Positions 47,070 through 57,666 of a stretch of 64,000 nucleotides of DNA are shown here, piece by piece. Within the stretch, counting starts at the first letter, position 1, and each line of letters opens with the position of its first letter. Below the pieces are notes generated by a model. That model did no database searches and had not been told where the DNA came from. It saw only the letters and a list, made by a program, of their open reading frames with translations. The stretch is from Taxawa tesnikishii (nom. ined.) (lineage: Eukaryota; Ascomycota; Dothideomycetes; Dothideales). A program made the position numbers and the translations under genes. The stretch spans positions 434,001 through 498,000 of the forward strand of contig JAPDRO010000005.1 of assembly GCA_030247885.1 (NCBI GenBank). Direction: 5' to 3'.

Positions 47070-47777
47070 CTTAATGTTTTCATTTCATTATTTTCTGAAC
47101 GGGGAGTGGAAGAAGTATCGAATTGGAGTGTCGAGCATTTGGTGGGGTTTTGGTGCAATGCCCATCTAATTCTGGGACCTAACCGCATTTGGTAGATGTC
47201 TAGCTTTGGCACAGGTGACTTTCCCATGTGGGTGGGAAGTTTTTGCACCATACTTCATCAAAACTTATGATGCGCGGTCTTCTCCTGGCTCGGTTACAGT
47301 GATACGAACCCAAGTTCTTAGAGACCTTTGTGTCTCCGTGATCACCCATCCTAAATTCTGTCCTCGTTCGCACGCTGACGGCGGCCCGCAATGGTGATTG
47401 TCTGCGAAAAACCAGCCGCACGGATCCATCCGTATATATGAGCATGATGGTGAGGTACGAACTCGCGGCACAACTGAATCCTCGGCAGAGATGTTGTCTT
47501 GTTCCAAAGTCGCATCATTATCTCTTTGCCCTTGATCGACTCTTGACTCCTCCCCTTCCTGATTCTGGTGCTTTCTTATGTTGCAGGAGCCCCACAGCTG
47601 GAGTCATTCAATCATACAGTCAACACATTCTATTGCTGAATATCTACGGCGATTACCCATGAGGCATCTTGGCCAAGCTCAGCCCCATGCGATCAGCTAT
47701 CGTACAATATGCCGCCATACAGAAGCACGGTTTACGGTGCGGGTTTTATCTATGCAACATGATGGACAAACCCTCTC
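46902..47777. other. Intergenic region with a GTT microsatellite; possible lost 5' part of the peptidase
   Basis: The (GTT)n/(GAT) repeat lies at 47026..47070. The stretch 47570..47777 may hold the decayed N-terminal coding part of the M28 peptidase, but no continuous frame can be assigned. Confidence 0.4.
47026..47070 (+). repeat. Trinucleotide microsatellite (GTT)n with GAT interruptions
   Basis: About fifteen 3-bp units, mostly GTT, about 130 bp upstream of the second F-box-like start. Confidence 0.95.
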
Positions 47778-49308
47778 ATGCCGCGGATGTGCAGATTACA
47801 TGAGAGTCCACGGCCCTTTTCGAAACTCACCGGAGCTTTGAGCAGGACCTCCCTCAGCCGACTTCAGCTTCAGCCTTGGAGCGCGCTTGTCTCGGACAGG
47901 AGAAGTGCTAGCTTCTCCGCCAATGGCACTGCATACCCGGTCGATCTCATGGATTATTCTCACAATGGTACTGCAACGGATCAGATTGTACCAGTCAAAG
48001 CTTGGACTGCAACGCTGTGAGTGGAGCGACACATTCAGACAATTTCCGTAGCTGTGACTGATAGTAACGAAAGGACTACCCGGCCGAAGCTTCTGGCAAC
48101 ATTGCTCTAATACCTCGCGGCAGCTACGAATTGGGATTGAAATCAACTCTCGCTAGAACAGCCAGTGAAGTTGGCGTGCTTGTCTACAATAACATCGCCG
48201 GCGATATCACAAGCCGTACTCTTGGCGTTCCTTCGCGGCCTGAAAGTCCTTACGTGCCGGCTGGCGGTATTTCTCGAAGCGATGGCCTACAGCTGGCAAC
48301 CGTAGCCAGTCCTGCTTCTCCGTTTTCGGGTGTCTCGCACATCACAAATTCTGTCTACAACGCATCGACGTACAACATCATAGCTCAGACCCGAGGTGAC
48401 AATCCAAACAGTACTCTGACACTTGGTGCTCACAGCGACTGCGTAGCTGCTGGTCCCGGTATTAACGACAACGGTTCGGGCAGCGTTGGCATTCTGGAAG
48501 TCGCCATTCAGCTATTCAACTACAGCACGATCAACTCGGTCCGCTTCGACTAGTGGAGCGGCGAAGAGAAGGGATTGCTCGGATCGACCTGCGTGGAACA
48601 TTTGTCTGCGGAAGAGCTCGCCAAGCTTCCTCTCTACCTGAACTTCGATATGGGTTTCAGCCGCATGTAAACATACAGTCAGGGAGCCTGGGACTCCAAC
48701 CAACGGTCAAATCTGCCAGCATATTGTGCGATCTACTACAGACACGGCAGCGCGTTCGACCTTAGCGGTCCCGCCGGTTCAGCCGAAGCCGAGGACTTGT
48801 TCGAAGACTTCTTTCATCGCAACGGCTGAACTGCACAGCTACCGCGTCCGATGGTCGGTCCGACTACGGCCCATTCTTGCATGCCGGTATTGCCCGCGGT
48901 AGGCTATTCACGGGTGCTGATGAGAACAAAACCGAGGAGGAAGTCGCCATGTTCGGCGGCACCGCTGGCATCGCGCTCTTTGCCGATCACCACAGTCCTG
49001 GAGACAGTATCACCAATCTCGACCTGGAGGCGACCCTGATTAACACGAGGGCTATCGCAGATGCTGTGGCCACCTTCAGACAACGCTTACCGGAACGTAA
49101 GACGGAGCGGCCACTACCGGTCGCACCAGTCCGTGGATCAGCTGGCGTCACACCAGCAAGAAAGTCTTCGGCCAAGTGGTCGCTCGCGCGCAGAGTTGAG
49201 ACTCCAAAGGAGAACACGGCTCGAGCCAAACAAGCAGCTAAGCTGGAATGTAAGCCTGCGTGCGCTTGGATCGTGAGGCAAGGCCTGCCTGAATCATGTG
49301 TGGTTTGA
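47778..49308 (+). pseudogene. M28 aminopeptidase (leucine aminopeptidase/aminopeptidase Y-like), probably broken
   Basis: Homology to secreted fungal zinc aminopeptidases is clear from about 47.9 to 49.1 kb. The blocks are YNNIAGDI, the zinc and dimetal ligands in TLGAHSDCVAAGPGINDNGS, SGEEKGLLGS with the catalytic Glu, LYLNFDM, SDYGPFLHAGI and FADHHSPGDSITNLD. An intron 48017..48073 (GTGAGT..AAAG) joins LDCNA to DYPAEASGNIALI. Lesions: a one-base loss near 48002, TAG at 48551..48553 where the family has Trp before WSGEE, TAA at 48668..48670 (removable by a 66-bp intron 48654..48719), and a one-base loss at 48824. No signal peptide or intact N-terminal part is found upstream. Two lesions match the window's homopolymer pattern; the TAG does not, so true decay is likely. 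Ends are approximate. Confidence 0.65.
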
Positions 49309-49613
49309 GTATGCAGGTATTCATGAGGGCCCGCCTATATCTTGTAGTCGTTGATAACGAGACCAAGTGGACTGATCTCTGAGCCGAGGTACACGTACCT
49401 AGCGTTCTCATGTGTCGTCTCAAGAACGAATTGGTGCTGTCCGCACGTCTCTCTCGTGAGCGTTGACACCAGTTTGTTTGATGGGCGCCTCACTCATCTC
49501 CATTCTTCAATTGTTGGTTTGCCTTCCTCGGGTCTCCGACAGAAATGAGCATGTACATAGGCTGCTGATGAACACATTGAGTGACAAAAGGGATCACGTC
49601 AAAACAAAAGGAT
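49309..49613. other. Intergenic, no gene recognised
   Basis: About 300 bases between the damaged peptidase and the tRNA cluster. No feature seen. Confidence 0.5.
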
Positions 49614-49702
49614 CGACACCTGTGTGATTCGAACACACGCTCCCGAAGGAACTGCCTGGCGAGTATAGCAGGGCAGCGCGTTAACCACTCCGCCTTGGAC
49701 AT
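49614..49702 (-). tRNA. tRNA-Ser(GCT)-like gene with short intron; acceptor stem does not pair
   Basis: On the minus strand the D arm (GCG GAGTGGTTAA CGC), an anticodon stem CTGCC/GGCAG, a class II variable arm (TCC TTC GGGA) and a perfect T arm (GTGTG TTCGAAT CACAC) are all present. The anticodon loop reads CT-GCT-A followed by about 8 extra bases, consistent with a small intron after position 37. The 3' acceptor strand AGGTGTC has no complement at the 5' end (ATGTCCA), so this may be a pseudo-tRNA or a copy with an altered 5' end. Confidence 0.5.
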
Positions 49703-50102
49703 TGTTAGGATAATTGGATAAGGTGTGGCAAGGCTGAAACTAACCAAAGTGCCTGGAGAACAGGATTACCCCGCAATCGCAAGTGGGCTTGCGGGTTTAT
49801 TTCACGTGATGCTCACTGTGACTGGTTTTTTCATTCATATCCTATCCATAAACTGAGAAAACCCAAGAAATCCCGGCTGTAACGAGCAAATTCGTAAAGC
49901 CAGGGAAGAGATGTTCCAGCAAGAAGACAACGTTCTCTCTCGCAGCAAACGCCGGGGGCAAAAGAAAGACCCCTCAGTGCTCGCTTCGAACATCTTCGAG
50001 TCAGCAACGAATCGTGGTATATATGCTCATTGTGGGCTCAAGATGAAGCGGATCATCAGCAAGACCTATGGCGGTGGAGGTAAGAGCAAAAGGAGTGGCC
50101 TT

Positions 50103-50203
50103 CTCTCTCGGGTGGGCTCGAACCACCAACCTCTCGATCGCACTGCAAGGAGGTGGTAGTAACAGTAACAGTGGAACGCGCTAGCCAATTGCGCCACGAG
50201 AGA
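50103..50203 (-). tRNA. tRNA with intron, probably tRNA-Asn(GTT)
   Basis: On the minus strand the acceptor stem is perfect (TCTCTCG / CGAGAGA). The D arm is GCGC..GCGC, and the T arm GGTGG TTCGAGC CCACC pairs fully. The anticodon loop reads CT-GTT-A followed by an intron of about 27 nt and then ATCGAG. The anticodon stem has one mismatch (TTCCA against TCGAG). The anticodon assignment depends on the intron position and is tentative. Confidence 0.65.
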
Positions 50204-50244
50204 AGGAGAGGAGTGTGATGCATGACTCAGGTGAGTGAGTGCCC

Positions 50245-50346
50245 TGCCCCTGACCGAGTCGAACGATCGACCTTAGCATTCACAGACTAGAAGCAGAAGC
50301 AAACTAGTATACGAGTGCTACGCTCTACCAACTGAGCTAAAAGGGC
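50245..50346 (-). tRNA. tRNA-Thr(CGT) with intron
   Basis: On the minus strand: GCCCTTT TA, D arm GCTC AGTTGGTA GAGC, anticodon stem TAGCA/TGCTA with loop CT-CGT-A, an intron of about 30 nt and T arm GATCG TTCGACT CGGTC. The 3' acceptor strand reads AGGGGC-A; a run one G longer would pair all seven positions with wobble pairs. As given, the outer two pairs fail. That is the same one-base homopolymer deficit seen in the protein genes. Confidence 0.75.
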
Positions 50347-51609
50347 TTGTAACCATGACTGAGCTAAATGGGTAAGTGATCATGTGATGTAACTGAATGT
50401 GAATTGGAGGATCAAGTCACCATGTGATGTGACTAAGGATTAACTGAAACATTGGTTCATGGTCCGAAGGAGCTGCATCGTTGTGAAGTATAGAGCCGCT
50501 GGGGATGGGGTCGTCTCCAGTGCCGCGGCGGGAAACAGTGGTTGGCCCCATGCGGCGAGCAGTCATGCGAGAGCCGTGTCGTGTCAGCTTTGCACTGCCG
50601 AAGCCGAGACGGCCAGCTGCGGGAAAAACAAAAATAAAAACGAACGGCATCCGGGATTCCCACACCGTCACCGATTGTAGTACTGACCGGACGGTCAGAT
50701 GCTTGTGTATGGCAGAGCGGACGGGATGCCCAATTCTCATCTGCCTGTGGCCGTTCGTGCCGTGAACGCAGGTGGGTTTGATTTTGTCCTGTGCTCGAAT
50801 CATGTGGAAGCACTTCGGGTGAACCAAGTCCAATCTGCGGATCGAGGCGGGAGATGCGGGCGAAAGTGCGTGCAGTAGCAGTAGTGACAGAGGGCGCGGC
50901 GGACACGTCTTTGATAACAGCAGACCCCTCAAGAAAATATTTCCAAGCGCTGAAAAGCATGTCGTTCGATGGGAAATGTTTTCCTTGCTCCGGTCTCTGA
51001 TTAACGATGAGAGGTCGACTCAAGCTCCGGATCGACAGGAGGATCTGATCGGAGTAGCGCGCCACCCGAGCGATGGTGGCAGATATCTCCAGGGGCACGT
51101 ATGCATCTCAAAGCGACCCTGCTTCTCTCGCAGCCAAAGTTTCGAGCAACACTGTCCCGCATATATGCCATCGGGAACGGGAAAGAGACACGCAAAGTCG
51201 GAGGGAGCACCCATCCGCGATGGAGCAGACAGCGTTCACAGCAGCTGCCGAGGCGGCGACTCTGGACTGTGACAACACGGCCCGGGAAGGGCGGATACAA
51301 GAGAATGCAAGTCGATGATGTAAACTGTCGCAGAGCAGATGAGTGGACCTTTGGGGCCGCCAACAACGGTTCTCTGCCGGATCTGGGGATTGGCGTTGGC
51401 GTAGAATGCCATCATACTAATGTAGGTGATTTCTCCATATTCACTATTCCCCGTACAACTACTCGCGCTTCACCTACTCCCTGTTCACAACCATTGCATC
51501 ACGGCAGCGACAGCCCAGCAACAGGAACGTAATCCTTGCCTTCTTCCATCTATTGTCTTCCAATTAGGCACAGGAACTCTGCCAAAAGACACCAGATAAA
51601 CTCATCTCA
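50347..51609. other. Intergenic, no gene recognised
   Basis: About 1.26 kb. A fragment resembling the tRNA-Thr D arm (ACTGAGCTAAATGGG) recurs just outside the gene near 50358. A 213-codon minus-strand frame at 50457..51098 has no recognisable motif, and I do not call it. Confidence 0.5.
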
Positions 51610-52107
51610 ATGTTCGACTCCAACTTCTCCTACGCGTCCTCTTCTCCACTCCCCTCCTCCGCCTCTCCAGATGCGGCCCTGTCTCTCCTCCACGATTTCG
51701 GCGCCATCATAACCCTGAACCCAGACTGCAAGGGATTCACGCCCGTCGACTCTCAGTCGGACACCACGACCGAATACAAGGTCGAAGAAGCGCTCTCCTT
51801 CATCCCTAAAAAGCTCTGGGACGGCAGCGTCTACTACCAGGCCTTCTTCACCGTCCTCAGAGACGGCTGCGACATCCTGATCAAAGCACCCGGCGGCTTC
51901 CAAAGCACGAACCATTGGAAGCTGAAGGAGGGTCAGGATGGGAGAATGTTGATCGAAATCACGAGTGACGGGAAATGCAACAAGACGTTTGCGAGTTTCG
52001 TGAAGAAGTTCGTGGCGAGCACGCAACCAACGCTACAGCGCGCGTTCGCGGCGAGGTTGCAGGAGAAACAAAGGCCTGGAATGGGACGGAGGAGGAGCAG
52101 TTGGTAA
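51610..52107 (+). CDS. DUF7053-like fungal protein
   Basis: An intronless 165-residue protein. After a Ser/Pro-rich N terminus comes SPDAALSLLHDFGAIITLNP, then a beta-rich stretch (YYQAFFTVLRDGCDILIKAP), a WKLKEGQDGRMLIEITSD segment and a basic helical tail. This order resembles a small fungal family with a lipid-binding (START-like) appearance that I know as DUF7053. The name is from memory of the pattern and should be checked. The function is unknown. A minus-strand frame of 139 codons over the same bases is its shadow. Confidence 0.6.
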   Translation: MFDSNFSYASSSPLPSSASPDAALSLLHDFGAIITLNPDCKGFTPVDSQSDTTTEYKVEEALSFIPKKLWDGSVYYQAFFTVLRDGCDILIKAPGGFQSTNHWKLKEGQDGRMLIEITSDGKCNKTFASFVKKFVASTQPTLQRAFAARLQEKQRPGMGRRRSSW

Positions 52108-52603
52108 AAGATATCCAAGGGGTATGGGAGACATGGAACGACTGCACGATCGATTTGCTTGTTTGTACGATATTAGAGGAGACAAAGGGCGTTGTATAAG
52201 AACAGCAGGGCTTGATGAAAGAATGCATGGCATCTTGGCGTCTGGACCAGGCCAGCCAGCGCTCAGGAATGGTGTTTGGGATTTTCTGAAATGTACTACT
52301 AACGTATTATCCGAGATGTACTATTAACGTGTTATCCGAGATGCTCACAACAGATTGCCGCTTCCTGAAGAGTTATGTATCAGTTTTCTGTACTCGTTCG
52401 CGCGAAGATAGAAACTGTGAACTATCAAAGATGATCATCAGTGACTTGCAGGGCTAGTGTGTGAGATGTGAAAAAGCGTTTGTGCTGACTCCACTCGACT
52501 ATATGCAATCGCTCGTCAAAGCGAGGTCTCCAACCCATTCGCAAAGCTGGTCGCAAATGCTACATGAAAAGAAACTCATGGGATTCCAGCAGCACCGCAG
52601 TCC
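52108..52603. other. Convergent 3' intergenic region with a 25-bp direct duplication
   Basis: About 500 bases. Two adjacent 25-bp copies lie at 52291..52340. No gene seen. Confidence 0.6.
52291..52340 (+). repeat. Direct tandem duplication, 2 x 25 bp
   Basis: Copies 52291..52315 and 52316..52340 are adjacent and differ at two positions. It is in the 3' flank of the DUF7053-like gene. Confidence 0.9.
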
Positions 52604-54294
52604 CTAAACCGTCCGCTCAACCGTCTCCGTCACCACAGTCATGTTCTCCTTCATACCCATCTCACGCGCGAAAGTGTCATGCGGCTTCCAGCCAGCGCTC
52701 TGCCTGGCACTGACCTCCTCCATCATCTTGTCGACCTGCTCGAGGGTGAGACCCTTGGTCTCGGGAACGAAGAAGTAAGCGAAGACGATGCAGGTGGCGC
52801 AAAGCGAGCCCCAGACGTAGAAGACCTTGGTACCCAGATTGCCGTATTCTGGCTGCATCATGTAAGGCGTGATAACACCGATGATGCAGTTCCAGAACCA
52901 GTTGCTAGCCGTCGACATGGCGACACCCTTGCTGCGCATTGGGAGAGGGAAGATCTCACCGATCGAGACCCAGGCGCAAGGACCTGTGAGAAAACGATTC
53001 AGCACAATGGAACGAGGCAAGAGGATCGTGGAGCGAGACTTACCCCATGTGGACGCGAACCAAAAGATGTAGATGCAGACGAAGGCGATCATGGCCTTCT
53101 GGGCGTGGGTGTTGTCACCTTCCGCGGATCCGATGATAGCGACACTGGAAAGCGGGCCAGTCAGCTGCTTTCAACTCCGAGCATGAGAAAAGAGGCAAAG
53201 ACTCACATGAACTGGCAGACACACATGCAGGCAGCGCCCCAGATGAGCAGCGGGCGACGGCCGAACTTTTCAATAGTGTAAAAGGAGATGGGCGTGGAGC
53301 AGACGTTGACAATGGTCGTGATCATGGAGATCAGGAACGCGTTCTGGATCCCAATCTGCTGGAAGAAGATAGTGCTGTAGTAGAAGATGAAGTTGACTCC
53401 AGTCCACTGCTGGAACATCTGCAGGAAGGTACCGATAAAGACCTTTCGGATGTTGCTGTTGCGGTTCGTGATGCCGCCTGTGAAGCAGCCTAACCAGGTG
53501 ACCTCACCAGTCTGCAGCTCGTACTCGTAGTTGGCTTGGATCTCGGCCAGTTCGTCCCGGATGAACTCGGAGTTGCGGTCCTGGCCACGCACACGCGCGA
53601 GAGCCTGCGCTGCCTTCTCAAGACTCTGCTTCTTGACATAGAAACGAGGAGATTCGGGCAACAGGAGGAGACCAATGGAGAGGATGATAGCCCAGGCGAA
53701 CTGGATGGCGATAGGGATGCGGTAGGAGCCGCTGTCGTTGCGGTTCTTTATCGCGTTCGTAACGATCGAGGCAAGCATGAGACCGATGGTTATGGCGAAC
53801 TGGTAGCACGAAACAATTGCGCCACGGACAGCCTTGGGAGCCACCTCGGACATGTACAGGATGTTGATCGCTGAGACGAAGCCCACACCGAATCCAGCGA
53901 TCAACCTTCCCACAACGAGGAGCGGCATGGCGGTAGAGGCGGTTTGGAGGATAACGCCGACAGCGAAGACGCCGCATCCGGCAACGATAGTAGTACGGCG
54001 ACCAATCCAGTCGGCAAGGGCACCGGAGAAGATGGCACCGAAGAAGGTACCGGCAGAAAGGATGGAGACAGTGAGCGAGGTATGAGGGGTCGAGTAGGTG
54101 TATCCCGTAGGGTTGTCGTCGGTGATGCCGGTGAACTGGCCAAACTCGCGCTTGAAGTAGTCCATACCCATGCATCCATTGATGTATCCAGAGTCGTAAC
54201 CGAACAATATACCGGCAAAAGCAGCGAAGGCGCACATAAGGTAGGCTCTCATAGTCACCGGTGCCTCAACGCGTTCCGCAGTCATGGGCGCCAT
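52604..54294 (-). CDS. MFS hexose/monosaccharide transporter
   Basis: A 522-residue 12-TM sugar/H+ symporter. Exons are complement(53207..54294), (53044..53144) and (52604..52983), with introns of 62 and 60 bp; the total is divisible by three with no correction. Sugar-porter signatures are all present: GILFGYDSGYINGCMGM in TM1, DWIGRRTTI, GRLIAGFGVGFVSAI, SEVAPKAVRGAIVS, LLPESPRFYVKK, FLQMFQQWTGVNFIFYYS in TM7 (QQxxGxNxxxYY), WGPCAWVSIGEIFPLPMRSKG and the FVPETKGLTLEQVDKM end. The N terminus is short. It is likely a glucose- or hexose-class carrier; the exact substrate is not fixed. It lacks the frame breaks found in the other MFS genes here. Confidence 0.95.
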
Positions 54295-56447
54295 CGTTGC
54301 GAGATAGGCTTGGCTCCCTATCCGTGAAGGTCTGTATGGTTTGTATTTGGGGTACTTGAAGGAGGAGGGTTCTGAGTGAATGCAGGGTAGAGAGACCCAG
54401 GGGAACGAGGGTGAGGTATGCGAATTAGTGTAGATACGGAAGTGAAGATACAGAAAAAATTGAGCAGCGTCTGAAGGCTGATATGTACTTGATTAAGAGG
54501 TGGTGACCTTGGCGCGGACTCATGATGCCGCCGAGGACTGCGTGGTTGGCTAGCGAACAACGAGCTCTTTGCAGGTAAGGCATTCCAAAGTCCCGAAGCT
54601 CAAGACCTAAGCCCCGCTAGCGCCATCTGCCTTGTTCGAGGTAGCCCGTTTTCTCATCCACAAAGAACCGCTCGTGTCACATGCTTCTCCGGTGCTCACG
54701 CCAGATCGCATTGTTCACGCCATCGAACGCCTCTAACGAGTATTTGTCTCTCAAGCGGAACATGTATGCGCCTATAGGTAAGACGACCGTGTCTGTAACC
54801 GTATTGGAGCCATCAGGCAATGTGACAATCTGCTTTGTCAATGAACTGAATAAAAGCCTCGATGTTCAGGCTTGCCAGCCGGCCCTTGGGTAAGCATTTC
54901 GCTCAAATCGCTGGTCGTACGTATTCCTTTTTGCTCTCCATGAGAAGACCCCGCATACTCGACAGCTACGCAAGTGCCGCGAAAGCCTAGCGAACATTCC
55001 AGATTATTGTCTTGAGCGCGTCAGTGTCTGCAACGGACGTTGCAGCGCTGAGCCTGACTCTTGGCGTAATAACTTGGGCAGTCTTGACGGTAGCCGTTCG
55101 TGCAAGCCAAGCGCCGGAACTGTAACTCTCCTCGAGTCGCGGTAGTCGCCGGGCTCTGACAAGTGAGGTTGACTTTCTGGGCGGTTGAGTGGACGATCCG
55201 AATAGCGCGATGTTTGCGCCCTAGAAAACAACAGCGCCATTTCTGGAACACTGCTAAAGCTCGTACCGTTCCGATGCTCAAACCAACCGTTGCGGTGTAC
55301 GAGAGACTGTTCCTGCTAACGACGTACGAGTATTTCTTCCTTTCACGGCGTGTGTGGCTGATGAATGTATCCCTTGTTTCGTAGAGACCGGCAAATTGCC
55401 AATGAAGAACGGAGGAACTGGAAGCGAGTTGACGAGTTTAGAGCGAGCCAGCTGGAGAAGGGGACCGGTAGGCCATCACCACTAGTGGCATGCCATACCG
55501 GAAACCCTTCGTGATTCTGGAGTGCAGAGAGTGGCACTTCGAGGCTTGCCAATGTCAGACACGTAACACTGTGGCATGACGGTGGTTACCAGCCAAGTGC
55601 TGCTCGCAAACACCAGAAAACTGGGCGCCACGCCTCCATGCTGTGAACGTTGTGTGATTTTCCCTGGGAGCGAACGCCACGATAACAGGTCTTCGAGGCT
55701 CTGCCGAACGCATCCATCACGTAGTCTTGAGAAGACATGCGCGTAATTGTACGATCCTCGCGCTTGCCGCTGTCTCAAGAAGCCTGGCAAACTCAGGGCA
55801 CCACTCTGCTCAGCCTCGAGAAGAGGCGCGAAAGATTCGCCATCACGTCTGGGCATCGAGTCTCGGAGCCATGGCACTGATGGCAACTCCGCTTGGACAA
55901 CTCCGTCATGAGCAAAACCACACCGGGTGGGCCGTGGGGTGCATCAAGTGTGTCGCTCTCTGCTCAGTGCTTTAGTGGAGGCGGTCCCTCTTCGGCGCTC
56001 CACATGTGCCATCGTCTATGCGATCTTCTCGAGACTTATCTCGATATTCTTGGATGACGCCGACTTCCTCGTCGCGTCCCGGCTCGGATGCGATGAGGGG
56101 AAGGCAGCCGTGAACGGCACTTGATTGATTCCTGCTGGATGGATTTCGGATCGCGAAAAGACGGCGTTCATCTCTCCTGGCTCTCGGGGACTCGCGACAG
56201 GACATTCGTCGTCTCTCCGCCTGTTCGCAGGTCCCCGTTTGGACGCAAAATGAAGAGACGTGCGGCTCGAACACTTGGAGCTGCTGCTGCCGACGCCGAG
56301 AAGCCGAGGTCTGAGGGTGTACCCCTCGATGTAGACTGATCTCCTATCCCTCGAATGCAGGCGCCTCCTCTTGTGTGGCATACCAGGAGCGGTCCTGTAA
56401 GGGCATTGTCCTTTCCTCGCATCGGCTCACCGGTTGGTTTCGACAAA
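54295..56447. other. Intergenic, no gene recognised
   Basis: About 2.15 kb between the hexose transporter start and the thioesterase start. It should contain both promoters. Frames of 70-134 codons on both strands have no recognisable domain. Confidence 0.5.
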
Positions 56448-57666
56448 ATGCCCATCCAAAAGGACCGTAAAATGGCTTCGCCAAGAGCTGGCAACGCCTA
56501 TACACCGTTCGCCGATATGATTGCTCTGGAGAAGATCAACGAGACGACATATAGATCGACGGCAATGCCATTCTCTCCCGATGCTCGTACGGGTAGAGCC
56601 TATGGTGGTCATGTGTATGCGCAGGCGGTTTGGGCAGCAGCCCAGACTGTAAGGGAGGGATTTGTTGTACATGTATGTATGTGGCTCGCACCACTTCTCA
56701 CTCAAAAGAAGTAACCCTGCAAGACACTGGATCACTTGGCAGCATTCACATGTAGTTGTGTCTAGGAAACCGCTCATTAATACGGGCTACAACTGGACTG
56801 CGTGCTCTTCAGATTGGCCACGAGCGAGTCGATGATTGAGGTATCGGACACCGAGCTGACACGTTGGTTCCACAGAACGTAACAGGCTTCTTCATTCTGG
56901 CCGGTCTGAGCGATGTTCCCTTCGTTTACAATGTCAAGGTCATCCGTGATGGACGATCGTACTGCACTCGAATAGTCAACGTAACACAAGCCGAAGGCAA
57001 GGGAATCTGCTTCACCTGCACGTGTTCCTTCAAAATACCCGAGGACAGCAACTTTGACGTGCAGCACTCGGTGGACCTCTACCAACGATACAGCAAAGTG
57101 CTTGCGGGTACGAGGCCGGAAGACTGGGAGGAAGCGCCTGGGATGGACGTGCCGTGGTATTGGCAGCAAAGACGCGAGACCGGCTTCAATGAGCCGTTTC
57201 CCGGGCTTGAGTCGCGAAAAGTGGACATGAGGCCGTACAACGAGCACCTCTCTCCGTTCGATCGGCGACAGCTAATATTCTACCGACTCATTGGCGACCT
57301 GCCGCCAGATCCGAATATGCATGCCTGCGCGCATCTGTACGCTTCGGATAGGAATTCTTTGTTCATTGTTGCGAATCACCTGGACATGGGGGAATACTAC
57401 ACATCAATGGCGAGTCTGAGCCATACAGTGGTGTTCCACACGCCAGTCAAGGACGTACTGATGCAGAGAGCTGGAGAGAAGCTCTGGATGTGCAAGGAGG
57501 ACTGGACGAGCAGAGCTGGCGGGGGAGGGGCATGCACTTGAGCCGTATGTGGGCGCCTGATGGAACTCACGTGGCGAGCTCGTGGCAGGAAGGCATGGTC
57601 AGGATTGCCAAAACAAAGGAGGCCGAGCAGCAAGCGCGTGTTACGATGGCGAGGGTGAAGCTGTGA
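56448..57666 (+). CDS. Acyl-CoA thioesterase II (TesB-like, double hot-dog); one frame break
   Basis: Hydrolyses acyl-CoA to free acid and CoA; fungal members are often peroxisomal, but the C terminus here shows no clear SKL. Exons run to 56672 and from 56876 to 57666, with a 203-bp intron. Starts at 56448 (338 aa) and 56472 (330 aa, MASPRAGNAYTPF) are both possible; the second matches the family better. Conserved blocks are RAYGGHVYAQAVWAAAQTV, NVTGFFILAGL, IRDGRSYCTRIVNVTQ, NEHLSPFDRRQLIFYR and NSLFIVANHLDMG. The frame breaks at the G5 run 57521..57525; one G leads to GGGRGMHLSRMWAPDG and WQEGMVRIA with the expected Gln. The motif usually written SLDH in bacterial TesB, which carries the catalytic Asp, is SLSH here. 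Confidence 0.88.

Noticed and set aside
49770-49800. Short hairpin CGCAAG..CTTGCG near the tRNA cluster
   Set aside because: Six base pairs with a four-base loop is too common by chance to assign a terminator or RNA function.
50457-51098. 213-codon minus-strand open frame
   Set aside because: No motif or homology pattern; the sequence reads like random Arg/Ser/Pro-rich translation.
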